From assembly GCA_017354065.1 (NCBI GenBank), contig JAFMRN010000021.1, positions 1-15,586 of the forward strand: 15,586 bases of DNA. Reading direction: 5' to 3'. The notes beneath the pieces were generated by a model. The model made no database searches and was not told the DNA's origin. It saw only the letters and a program-made list of their open reading frames with translations. The position numbers and the translations under genes are program-made. Shown piece by piece: positions 5,560-11,945 of the stretch (position 1 is the stretch's first letter; the number at the start of each line of letters is the position of its first letter). This DNA is from Solirubrobacterales bacterium (GTDB lineage: Bacteria; Actinomycetota; Thermoleophilia; Solirubrobacterales; Solirubrobacteraceae).

Positions 5560-6501
5560 GTGACGCGCGAGGTGTTTCACGCGGGTGAGCAAGCCGTCCA
5601 GCGCCGCGCCGGAGTACAGGACGCAGCCGCCAAGCTCGGCGCCCAGATGATCAGTCCCACGATCGACCCCGACCTCGCCGACTTTCTCGCGGAGCAGCCG
5701 TTCGTGGTAGCGGCCAGCAGCGACCCGGCCGGCCACGTCTGGGCATCGCCGCTCAGCGGCCCTCCCGGATTCGCGCACGCGATTGCTGCCGATCAGCTGG
5801 CGATCGAAACCCCACTGGATCCGGCCGACCCATTGGCGACAGCCCTGGCAGCCGGCCCCACACCGGTCGGCCTGGTCGTGCTTGAACCGATGAGCCGATC
5901 ACGGATCCGTCTCAACGGAACCGCCCATTCAAGCCCGGACGGCCTGCGAGTCCAGCTTCGCGAGGTCTTCGGCAACTGCCCGAAATACATCCAGCGCCGC
6001 TATCCGCGCGCCCTGACCGACCCTGACACACCAGCTGGCGGGCGGATCAGCGACCGGCTCGACAACGGGCAGCGAGCGCTGCTCGCCTCCGCTGACACGT
6101 TCTTTGTCGCCAGTCGGCACCGTGAGCGCGGTGACGATGCCTCCCATCGCGGTGGCCGTCCGGGGTTTGTGCAGGTCGCTACCGACGGCCGGTCGCTGAC
6201 CTTCCCGGACTACCAGGGAAACAATATGTTCCAGACGCTCGGCAACCTCAGCGTCGACCCGGCGATCGGCCTGCTGTTCATCGGCTGGGACACCGGACGC
6301 ACCGTACAGCTCACGGGCAGCGCGCAGATCGTCTGGGACGACTCGCGGCTGGCTGCCTGGCCCAAGGCACAGCGCCTGGTCGATGTGAGCTTGGCTCAGA
6401 TAATCGACCGCCCCAGCGGATCACCGTTTCGCTGGGAACTGGTGGAGGCCCACCGCCTCAACCCCGAGGTTCCTAGCGGTTCGCCTCGTACCTGCTCATA
6501 A
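5560..6501 (+). CDS. pyridoxamine-5'-phosphate-oxidase-like (split-barrel) flavoprotein
   Basis: The 313-residue protein starts at GTG 5560, 8 bp after the DUF6058 stop, with GGGGCC as a weak ribosome site. It carries the marks of the long PPOX-class proteins: FVVAASSDPAGHVWASPLSG for the first strand pair, GNCPKYIQ-R in the middle, DTFFVASRH, and SHRGGRPGFVQV, then DYQGNNMFQTLGNL and IGLLFI, the second barrel half. These bind FMN and act as oxidases or oxygenases of unknown substrate; in related proteins the module is fused to a ferredoxin reductase, absent here. The 3' end overlaps the convergent reductase gene by 29 bp. Confidence 0.85.
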   Translation: MTREVFHAGEQAVQRRAGVQDAAAKLGAQMISPTIDPDLADFLAEQPFVVAASSDPAGHVWASPLSGPPGFAHAIAADQLAIETPLDPADPLATALAAGPTPVGLVVLEPMSRSRIRLNGTAHSSPDGLRVQLREVFGNCPKYIQRRYPRALTDPDTPAGGRISDRLDNGQRALLASADTFFVASRHRERGDDASHRGGRPGFVQVATDGRSLTFPDYQGNNMFQTLGNLSVDPAIGLLFIGWDTGRTVQLTGSAQIVWDDSRLAAWPKAQRLVDVSLAQIIDRPSGSPFRWELVEAHRLNPEVPSGSPRTCS

Positions 6502-7036
6502 CCACCCCGCCGGGAAACGTCCTTGTCTCCACGAGGCTCAGGTTCACCCAGCCTTCCAGCTTGCTGAAGAACGGCCTGCCGGCACCCACCAGGACCGGGT
6601 GGGTGACGACCGTATACTCGTCGATCAACCCGGCCCGCATCGCCGCGCCCGCGAGCGTCGCCCCACCGACCCTCATCGGGCTCCCGTCCAAGGTCTTGAG
6701 CCGGGCGATCTCCGCGACCGCGTCGCCGCTGAACAGGCGGGCGTTCCAGTCGACTCTCTCGAGCCTCGAGGAGAACACCACCTTCGGCGTGTCCCGCCAG
6801 TTCCGCGCGAACTCGATCTCCGCCGGGGTGGCGCTGGGCTGGCAGTCGCCGGTCGGCCAGTGGGAACTCATGGCCTCCCACAGCTTGCGTCCGTACAACA
6901 ACAGCCCCACCTTTAGCTCCTGATCGAGCCACCACTGAAACAGCTCGTCGCTCGGTCCGCTCCACGCGATGTCATCGCCGTGCGCGGCGATGTAGCCATC
7001 GAGTGTCAGGTTCATGCCATAGATCAGTTTCCGCAT
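6473..7036 (-). CDS. dihydrofolate-reductase-fold protein (RibD C-terminal family)
   Basis: The 187-residue protein begins MRKLIYGMNLTLDGYIA, the usual opening of stand-alone RibD-C proteins. LLYGRKLWEAMSSHW, PKVVFSSRLERVDW and VGGATLAGAAMRAGLIDEY give the NADPH-binding reductase fold, and HPVLVGAGRPFF closes the active-site region. The family reduces small heterocycles with NAD(P)H; the real substrate of this one is unknown, and it is probably not riboflavin biosynthesis since no deaminase domain is present. GGAGG (7046-7050) lies 9 nt before the ATG. The gene ends inside the convergent PPOX gene. Confidence 0.9.
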   Translation of the reverse strand: MRKLIYGMNLTLDGYIAAHGDDIAWSGPSDELFQWWLDQELKVGLLLYGRKLWEAMSSHWPTGDCQPSATPAEIEFARNWRDTPKVVFSSRLERVDWNARLFSGDAVAEIARLKTLDGSPMRVGGATLAGAAMRAGLIDEYTVVTHPVLVGAGRPFFSKLEGWVNLSLVETRTFPGGVVMSRYEANR

Positions 7037-7106
7037 CGCGACGTGCCTCCGTCAGCCGGTTTCCAGATGTAGACCGGTCCAGGGCACGAAACTGATCGGC
7101 TGGCAC

Positions 7107-7481
7107 CTACCAGAGCGTCGCAACCGCGTACTGGTGGATCCGTGGATCGCCCGTGAGAATCGTCGCGTCCTCAACCTGTGCCTGTGCAACGAGCAGTCGG
7201 TCGAACGGATCGCCGTGATGCCGCGGCAGCCGCTCGACCGCTTGAGCGTGCGCGATCGTCACGGGCAATTCGGTCGCCCCGGCTTCTGTCAACACCTGGA
7301 GATAGTCGTCACCCGCGTCGAGTTTCCCCAGCGCGCGCTTGATCGCAATCTCCCATGGGACAACTGCGCTCAGCAGCACTGTGTTCGCAGGCTCGACGAT
7401 CGCGCTATGCGCGTTCGCCGAAAGCCGCGCGTCAGCTTGTGTGAACCAGAGGACCGTGTGGACGTCCAGCAGTAGCTTCAC
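7107..7481 (-). CDS. vapC: PIN-domain ribonuclease toxin (VapC-type), third module
   Basis: The 124-residue protein begins MKLLLDVHTVLWF, the 'LLD.H..LW' form of PIN toxins paired with Phd antitoxins. The acidic set is D6, E44 in PWEIAIKRALGKL, D94 in HHGDPFDRLLVAQA, and D112 in ILTGDPRI. The start is GTG, overlapping the antitoxin stop by 4 nt (GTGA), so translation is coupled. It belongs to a different PIN subgroup from the two modules at 3-4.5 kb, so it is not a recent copy of them. Confidence 0.93.
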   Translation of the reverse strand: MKLLLDVHTVLWFTQADARLSANAHSAIVEPANTVLLSAVVPWEIAIKRALGKLDAGDDYLQVLTEAGATELPVTIAHAQAVERLPRHHGDPFDRLLVAQAQVEDATILTGDPRIHQYAVATLW

Positions 7482-7729
7482 CGGTCGCCCTGCGGGATCC
7501 CAAATGCCACTGCGATCTCTTCGGGAATCTCATCGAAATCGTCGTGAAAGACTGCGGGAGTGTCCTTCAGTGCGCCGAAGGCCTCCGCCATGCGGTTGGC
7601 TTTCGGGATCGCGGTCAGCGTCACAACGGGCGTGCCGTTCCGCGTGATCACGATCTCCTCCCCGCCCTCGGCACGCTGCACGAGCTCTGAGAGCTGGGTT
7701 TTGGCCTGGTGCATACCAACCATGATCAT
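7478..7729 (-). CDS. vapB: Phd/YefM-family antitoxin of the third PIN module
   Basis: The 83-residue protein reads MIMVGMHQAKTQLSELVQRAEGGEEIVITRNGTPV in two overlapping motifs, the standard 'HxAKTxLS.L...v..GEEivItr.GkPv' Phd/YefM signature. The C-terminal half (FGALKDTPAVFHDDFDEIPEEI) is the toxin-binding part and is well matched to Phd-PIN pairs. ATG 7727-7729 is chosen because TATGCT ends 6 nt upstream, making a leaderless mRNA; the Met two codons on is the alternative. Confidence 0.92.
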   Translation of the reverse strand: MIMVGMHQAKTQLSELVQRAEGGEEIVITRNGTPVVTLTAIPKANRMAEAFGALKDTPAVFHDDFDEIPEEIAVAFGIPQGDR

Positions 7730-7735
7730 GGCGGA

Positions 7736-7768
7736 AGCATAGCGCTCCTAGCTAGCTCCTTAGCTAGC
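7736..7768 (-). promoter_or_regulatory. promoter and operator of the third PIN module
   Basis: TATGCT (7736-7741, minus) precedes the ATG by 6 nt. GCTAGCT-CCTT-AGCTAGC (7751-7768) is a perfect 7-bp inverted repeat over the -35 region. The outer arm coincides with the TAG that ends the broken SDR frame, so the operator sits on the junction. Confidence 0.65.
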
Positions 7769-7971
7769 CCTCGGCGGGCCGCCGCACCGCGATGGTCACC
7801 GCCGCGCCGGCAGATGCCAACGCCCGAGCTGTCTCAAGTCCGATGCCGGAGGCACCGCCGGTGACGATTCGCGTGCTTGCCGCCGAGATTGACGCCTTCG
7901 ATCACCTCCGCAGCCGTTGAGTCAAAGCCAAACTGCGTTGAGATCACGGGATGTTTGCTGATGTCACCCAT
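7764..7971 (-). pseudogene. remnant of a short-chain dehydrogenase/reductase (N-terminal, frameshifted and truncated)
   Basis: From ATG 7969-7971 the frame reads MGDISKHPVISTQFGFDS, then TAAEVIEGVNLGGK, the typical N-terminus of a family of SDRs. One frame later the sequence continues TRIVTGGASGIGLETARA, with the Rossmann motif TGxxxGIG, then AGAAVTIAVRRPAEG and a TAG at 7764-7766. The frame change is at about 7876-7880 (one extra base or two missing). About 60 of the usual 300 residues remain; the rest is absent and the antitoxin promoter begins at that point. It lies 8 bp after the VOC gene stop on the same strand, so it was probably the second gene of that operon. Confidence 0.8.
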
Positions 7972-7979
7972 GACCCGAT

Positions 7980-8411
7980 CTAAGCCACCCGCTCCCCCAG
8001 CTCCACAATCAGTCCCTCGGGGCCCCGTACGTAACAGAGCCGGTAGGCGCCCCCGTACTCACAGACGTCGCCGACAGTGTCAAACCCCCGGGCACGCACA
8101 TCGCTCAGCCGCGCGTCCAGGTCATCGACCTCGAGGCAAATGTGGCGATACCCCGGCCGGTTGGCCGGCGCCGGGATCTCCCGCTCGCCAAACACCGGCG
8201 CGTGGTATTTGGACAGCTCCAGGTTTGCGCCGCCGTCGGGAGCCCGCAGCATCACGATCTCAGCACGCACGCCGCTGAGCCCGTTGATGCAGTCGACCGC
8301 TTCGCCGCTGACCTCCATTTCCCCAGCGCGCTCGAAACCTAGCGCCACGAAGAAGTCCTCCGCAGCGTTCAGATCGTCAACCACGGTCCCGATGTGGTCA
8401 AAGCGCAGCAC
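7980..8411 (-). CDS. VOC-family (glyoxalase/dioxygenase fold) metalloprotein
   Basis: The 143-residue protein has two beta-alpha-beta-beta-beta modules of the vicinal oxygen chelate fold. Likely metal ligands are H6 in RFDHIGTVV, E65 in ANLELSKY, H90 in YRHICLEVDDL, and the Glu in GLIVELGE near the C-terminus, the same pattern as methylmalonyl-CoA epimerase and glyoxalase I. The actual reaction is not evident. The start is GTG 8411, with TAGGCT (8418-8423) 6 nt upstream on the minus strand, so leaderless. It is divergent from the small HhH-like gene and precedes the SDR remnant. Confidence 0.88.
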   Translation of the reverse strand: MLRFDHIGTVVDDLNAAEDFFVALGFERAGEMEVSGEAVDCINGLSGVRAEIVMLRAPDGGANLELSKYHAPVFGEREIPAPANRPGYRHICLEVDDLDARLSDVRARGFDTVGDVCEYGGAYRLCYVRGPEGLIVELGERVA

Positions 8412-8417
8412 GACGCC

Positions 8418-8423
8418 AGCCTA
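8418..8423 (-). promoter_or_regulatory. -10 box of the VOC gene (leaderless)
   Basis: TAGGCT on the minus strand, 6 nt before the GTG start. Confidence 0.5.
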
Positions 8424-8443
8424 ACGCCGAATCCGACCAGTAG

Positions 8444-8458
8444 GCTGCGCAACGCAGC
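8444..8458. promoter_or_regulatory. inverted repeat GCTGCG-CAA-CGCAGC
   Basis: A perfect 6-bp repeat lies in the gap between the divergent VOC and HhH-like genes. It overlaps a possible plus-strand -10 (TAGGCT, 8441-8446), so it is either a protein site or a 5'-UTR hairpin. Confidence 0.3.
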
Positions 8459-8497
8459 ACGAAGTCCAGAACAAGATCCCAAGACCGGAGGTTGTCA

Positions 8498-8704
8498 ATG
8501 GCTGACGTAGCGAAGTTCCTCGACAAGGCGTATGAAACCAAGGAGTTCAGCGAGCTGGCGGATGCGCCCGTCGACGCGCTTCAGGGTGTGTCAGCTGGCG
8601 ATGCCGAGCATCTGCAGGCTGCCTTCAACATCAAGACCGTGCGCGATCTGGCGGAAAGCAAGTACGTCCGCTGGGCCCAGGCGATCGTCGCGCTCGCCGA
8701 CTAG
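8498..8704 (+). CDS. small helix-hairpin-helix-like protein
   Basis: ATG 8498 is preceded by GGAGG (8487-8491) six bases upstream, the strongest ribosome site among neighbours, and gives 68 residues. The core ELADAPVDALQGVSAGDAEHL, followed by FNIKTVRDLAESKYVRWAQAI, has the 'L...GI...d...L...f.i.TV.DLa' pattern of helix-hairpin-helix domains. Comparable small proteins are widespread; the role is unknown, although HhH modules often contact DNA or other proteins. A hairpin follows the stop. Confidence 0.8.
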   Translation: MADVAKFLDKAYETKEFSELADAPVDALQGVSAGDAEHLQAAFNIKTVRDLAESKYVRWAQAIVALAD

Positions 8705-8715
8705 CGACACCTCCC

Positions 8716-8749
8716 GGTGGCTGGCGCCACGAGCCGCGCGTCAGCCACC
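8716..8749 (+). terminator. hairpin downstream of the HhH-like gene
   Basis: GGTGGCTG (8716-8723) and CAGCCACC (8742-8749) form a perfect 8-bp stem beginning 11 bp after the stop. An outer CCGG/CCGG could extend it. No T-run follows. Confidence 0.45.
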
Positions 8750-8786
8750 AACCGGCCCCGGAATCAGATCACCACGACCCTACGGC

Positions 8787-8792
8787 TAGGCT
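8787..8792 (+). promoter_or_regulatory. -10 box of the TMEM175-type gene (leaderless)
   Basis: TAGGCT ends 6 nt before GTG 8799. Confidence 0.5.
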
Positions 8793-8798
8793 TGCGCT

Positions 8799-9392
8799 GT
8801 GCCGAAGACGCGCGTGGAGGCGTTCAGTGATGGCGTGATCGCGATCCTGATCACGATCATGGTGCTGGACCTGCGCACTCCCGCAGGTACCTCATGGCAC
8901 GCGCTGGGTCATCTGCTGCCGGTCCTGCTCGCTTACGTGCTCAGCTTCGTGTACCTGGGCATCTACTGGAATAACCACCATCACATGCTGGCCGCCGTCT
9001 CACGCGTCAGCGGAGCCACGCTGTGGGCGAACCTGCATCTCCTGTTCTGGCTCTCGCTGATCCCGTTCAGCACCGGCTGGATGAGCGAGCATTCGTTCCC
9101 CGGGGTCCCGACCGCGGTCTACGGGATCGTGCTGCTGGCCGCGGGGCTGGCCTACTACATCCTGCAAACGACGCTGCTCCGAGCCGAAGGCCCTGACTCC
9201 ACGCTGCGCGCAGCGATCGGGTCCGACCTGAAGGGCAAGCTCTCCCCCCTGCTCTACTGCATCGGCATCGCGCTGGCGCTGACCGCCAGCCGCTGGCTCG
9301 GGCTCGCCGTTTACACCGGTGTGGCGCTGATTTGGCTGGTGCCCGACCGCCGTGTCGAACGCCACCTGACCGAACCCCCCGCGACCAAGTGA
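8799..9392 (+). CDS. TMEM175-family (DUF1211) potassium channel-like membrane protein
   Basis: The 197-residue protein begins MPKTRVEAFSDGVIAI; the RxxxFSDGV motif (R5, F9-S10-D11) is the defining mark of bacterial TMEM175 channels. Six hydrophobic segments are visible, about residues 12-28, 36-57, 71-90, 103-122, 143-160 and 165-180, which matches the six-helix single-repeat bacterial form. These proteins assemble as tetramers and conduct K+ across the cytoplasmic membrane. The second segment ends YWNNHHHML, also typical. The stop overlaps the next gene by 4 nt (GTGA), so the hydrolase is translated with it. Confidence 0.93.
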   Translation: MPKTRVEAFSDGVIAILITIMVLDLRTPAGTSWHALGHLLPVLLAYVLSFVYLGIYWNNHHHMLAAVSRVSGATLWANLHLLFWLSLIPFSTGWMSEHSFPGVPTAVYGIVLLAAGLAYYILQTTLLRAEGPDSTLRAAIGSDLKGKLSPLLYCIGIALALTASRWLGLAVYTGVALIWLVPDRRVERHLTEPPATK

Positions 9393-10171
9393 CCGGCTTC
9401 ACCCCTTATCACCGCGCGGGCAGCGGAACGCCGCTGGTCTTACTCCACGGCTTTGGCGACACCTGGCGCACCTGGGAGCTCGTCCTGCCCCGGCTCGAGC
9501 GACACCATGACGTGCTGGCGCTGACCCTCCCGGGACATGCCGGCGGGCCACAGATCCCCGATCCCGTCTCCGCTGACGCGATGGTCGAGCTGCTCGATAC
9601 GGCGCTCAGCGAGCACCACGTCCCCCAAGCTCACCTGGTGGGGAACTCGCTTGGTGGGTACCTCGCGCTGCGGCTCGCCGCACGCAACCGCGCGACCAGA
9701 GTCACGGCACTCGCGCCGGCGGGTGGTTGGACTCAGTCCAAGCAGGCCAACAAGCCGATCAGGCTGCTGGGCGGCGTGGCCCGTGCCGCCAAAACAGCCG
9801 CCCCGCGGGCCGACTCGCTGCTGGCCACACCGGAAGGGCGGCGCAACGCAACGATGTTGACCACTGTCAAGTACGAGCATATTCCCAAAGAATTGCTCGT
9901 ACACCAGCTGCTCGGACTGTCAGCGTTCACGCAGTCAGACGCGCTGGTGGACGCAGCGGTCCGTGACGGCTGGGCGTTGCCCGCGGAGCAGATCGACTGT
10001 CCGGTGCGGATCATCTGGGGCACTGAGGACAAGCTGCTGGACTGGCCAGCGGCGGCGGAGCGGTTCCAAACCGAGCTACACGCCGAGTGGGTTGTGCTTG
10101 ACGGGGTCGGCCACTGCCCCCAGCTGGACGTGCCGGCCGAAACCGCGGACCTGATCCTGAGTGGCCGGTAG
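9389..10171 (+). CDS. alpha/beta-hydrolase, 260 residues
   Basis: GTG 9389, overlapping the upstream stop, gives a protein that begins at the first strand: VTGFTPYHRAGSGTPLVLLHGFG. The HG oxyanion motif is at 20-21, the nucleophile S87 is in LVGNSLGGYLAL, the acid is D214 in IIWGTEDKLLDW, and the base is H242 in GVGHCPQLD, so the triad is complete. A start at 9332 would add 19 residues lying in the upstream gene and is unlikely. The lid region (residues 120-180) is basic near its start. Esterases, haloperoxidase-like enzymes and C-C hydrolases share this frame, so the substrate is open. Confidence 0.9.
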   Translation: MTGFTPYHRAGSGTPLVLLHGFGDTWRTWELVLPRLERHHDVLALTLPGHAGGPQIPDPVSADAMVELLDTALSEHHVPQAHLVGNSLGGYLALRLAARNRATRVTALAPAGGWTQSKQANKPIRLLGGVARAAKTAAPRADSLLATPEGRRNATMLTTVKYEHIPKELLVHQLLGLSAFTQSDALVDAAVRDGWALPAEQIDCPVRIIWGTEDKLLDWPAAAERFQTELHAEWVVLDGVGHCPQLDVPAETADLILSGR

Positions 10172-10182
10172 CCTTCATTCCG

Positions 10183-10504
10183 GTGTCAGCGAACGCACCC
10201 GTCCTCACGGCCAGGCCAGCCGATCAGCAGACGATCGTCGCCGACCTGCTAGCTGCGTTCATCGACCACCCCGTGCTGTGCTGGGTGTTTCCGGACCGGG
10301 CCAAGCGCGAACGCTACGGCGCTCACTTTTCATCATGCACTCGAGCATGCGGACTCGCTGGGACTGCCGGCTTATCTGGAGAGCTCGAATCCGCGCAATG
10401 TCAGCTTGTATGAGCGCCACGGCTTCAAGACGACTGAAGAGCTCTGGCTGCCGAAGGGGCCGCTCGTGACCTTGATGCGTCGCCCGGCCCGCACACAGGT
10501 CTGA
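10183..10504 (+). pseudogene. GNAT acetyltransferase with a large internal deletion
   Basis: The frame from GTG 10183 reads VSANAPVLTARPADQQTI, then ADLLAAFIDHPVLCWVF and PDRAKRERYGAHF, the usual start of a GNAT N-acetyltransferase of about 200 residues. At about 10327-10331 this frame turns to nonsense and another frame takes over: HHALEHADSLGLPAYLES, SNPRNVSLYERHGFKTTE, and so on to TGA 10502-10504. That second part is the GNAT C-terminal motif (N..n..lYerhGF). The central 80-100 residues, including the acetyl-CoA loop, are missing. The junction changes frame, so no fused enzyme is made. It follows the hydrolase after 11 bp. Confidence 0.85.
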
Positions 10505-10613
10505 TCGCTTCATACCTGGGTCGGTCCACGCCGCCAGCGCCCGAGCCGATACTTCGCGGGCGAGTAGCACAGCGGACTTCTGGCCTAGACCGGGCCGCAC
10601 CGAGCAGGTGATG

Positions 10614-10660
10614 GTCCCCCGCCGTTACCGGCTCGGGGGCTCTGTCTGTCGGTGGGGGAC
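10614..10660 (+). other. 11-bp stem-loop, possible RNA element
   Basis: GTCCCCCGCCG (10614-10624) pairs with CGGTGGGGGAC (10650-10660), with one G-U, around a 25-nt loop. The nonamer GGACTTCTG occurs at the 3' side of this stem and again upstream at 10574-10582. No known riboswitch was recognised. Confidence 0.4.
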
Positions 10661-10675
10661 TTCTGTTGCTTACTC

Positions 10676-10730
10676 GTGCCGGCCCCGGGACAGCAACCCG
10701 GCCCGTTGAGCCCGGTGGCCGGCACTTTTT
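10676..10730 (+). terminator. intrinsic terminator-like hairpin with T5
   Basis: GTGCCGGCC (10676-10684) and GGCCGGCAC (10717-10725) form a perfect 9-bp stem followed directly by TTTTT. A smaller hairpin CCGGG/CCCGG is nested in the loop. It is the only stem with a T-run in the window, lies 172 bp after the GNAT remnant and 175 bp before the next gene. Confidence 0.65.
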
Positions 10731-10904
10731 CCCTGCTCCACAAGGAAACGGCCTGCAAGGTCTGACCCGCCCGAATGTGGATCTCCAGACACACTGTTAC
10801 GCAACTGCGGGGTCATCTCCGCGTTGTATTCCCATCAGCTGCGCCCGGGGGGCCGGTTGGGCGCACACAGATACCGCTTCTGAAGCAACGACAGGAGACA
10901 AGCA

Positions 10905-11945
10905 ATGAGTCCTAAGAAGTACGTCTTGGCCGTATGCGTGGCCCTGGTGGCCTGGCTCGGCCTGACCGGCTCGGCGCTGGCCGCGGGTGCCCCGGGCGTC
11001 ACGATCCAGAGTGCCACCAAGGTCACCAACAACAGCGCCACGCTGAGGTCGGAAATCAACCCGAACGGCGCCAAGACCAGCTACCTCTACAACTACGGCC
11101 CGAGCACCGCGCTGGGCACCCGCACGGCGCAGAAGACGCTCGCCGCGGGCACCAAGCCCAAGGCAGCGAACGTGCCGGTCACCGGTCTGACCCCAGGGAC
11201 CACCTACTACTTCCAGGTGCAGGCATCCAACGCCGCGGGCGCGGTCACCACCAAGACACTGAGCTTCACGACCAAGGGCACGGCCCCAGCGGTACCCACC
11301 ACCGGCGGCGCGCAGGGCATCAGCACCAACGGCGCTCAGCTGACGGGCACGATCAACCCGCAGGGCAAGCCGACGCGGTACTGGTTCAAGTACGGCACCT
11401 CACCGACAAGCCTGACCAGCAGCACCACCCCCCAGATGCTGAACACCACGGCGCCGATCGGCGCGCCCGCGCCCAAGACCGCGGTCCCGATCAGCCCGTA
11501 CCAGCTGAGCGGCCTGGCCGCCGGCACGGTGTTCTACTACCAGCTCTGGGCCCAGAACACTGACGGCACTCAGGCGTCCTCGAGCGTGCAGAGCTTCGAG
11601 ACCTACCCGAGCCCCGCTCCGGTGCCTCCGGTGGGCGCGGTCACCTCACCCGGTGAGACCCACTACAACCCGCCGTTCACGTTCCTGACCAACGGCCACG
11701 TCCGCTACCAGGGCCCGTCCCCGCAGCTGGCGCCGGTCTGCACAGGTTCCGTATTCGTGACCTACCACCACGGCCGTCAGCGCGTGTTCGGCCAGACCGT
11801 GCCGCTCAGCACCGGCTGCACGTTCGCGTCGAAGGTCACCTTCCGTCACACGCGTCACGAGCACATCACCGTGTACGCGCACTTCAACGGCAACGGCTAC
11901 ATGAAGCCCCATGACGCGCGTCCGCAGGTAATCACCCTGCACTAA
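10905..11945 (+). CDS. secreted protein with two fibronectin-type-III-like domains
   Basis: The 346-residue protein has a signal peptide of about 27 residues (MSPKKYVLAVCVALVAWLGL, cleavage after GSALA). Two beta-sandwich repeats follow: residues ~30-127 with SATLRSEINPNGAKTSYLYNYG and GLTPGTTYYFQVQASNAAG, and ~133-232 with GAQLTGTINPQGKPTRYWFKYG and GLAAGTVFYYQLWAQNTDG. The C-terminal 110 residues form another strand-rich part with two cysteines (APVCTG and STGCTF), perhaps one disulphide. The NPNG/NPQG style is common in Thermoleophilia exported proteins. AGGAG (10893-10897) is 7 nt before the ATG. Codon use is strongly GC3-biased, which suggests good expression. The 3' end overlaps the convergent hydrolase by 14 bp. 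Role in envelope or adhesion is inference. Confidence 0.88.
   Translation: MSPKKYVLAVCVALVAWLGLTGSALAAGAPGVTIQSATKVTNNSATLRSEINPNGAKTSYLYNYGPSTALGTRTAQKTLAAGTKPKAANVPVTGLTPGTTYYFQVQASNAAGAVTTKTLSFTTKGTAPAVPTTGGAQGISTNGAQLTGTINPQGKPTRYWFKYGTSPTSLTSSTTPQMLNTTAPIGAPAPKTAVPISPYQLSGLAAGTVFYYQLWAQNTDGTQASSSVQSFETYPSPAPVPPVGAVTSPGETHYNPPFTFLTNGHVRYQGPSPQLAPVCTGSVFVTYHHGRQRVFGQTVPLSTGCTFASKVTFRHTRHEHITVYAHFNGNGYMKPHDARPQVITLH

Larger units (their letters stand above)
10505..10904. other. 400-bp non-coding stretch with clustered hairpins
   Basis: No credible gene is present between the GNAT remnant and the fibronectin-like gene. The left half carries three strong hairpins (10538-10562, 10614-10660, 10676-10725) and a T5 run at 10726-10730. 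The right half (10731-10904) is less structured and must contain the promoter of the fibronectin-like gene; I see no confident -35/-10 pair there. Confidence 0.6.

Noticed and set aside
10560..10730. SRP RNA, tmRNA or tRNA
   Set aside because: No GGAAG/AGCA SRP loop, no tmRNA tag frame or tRNA-like ends, no T-loop sequence.
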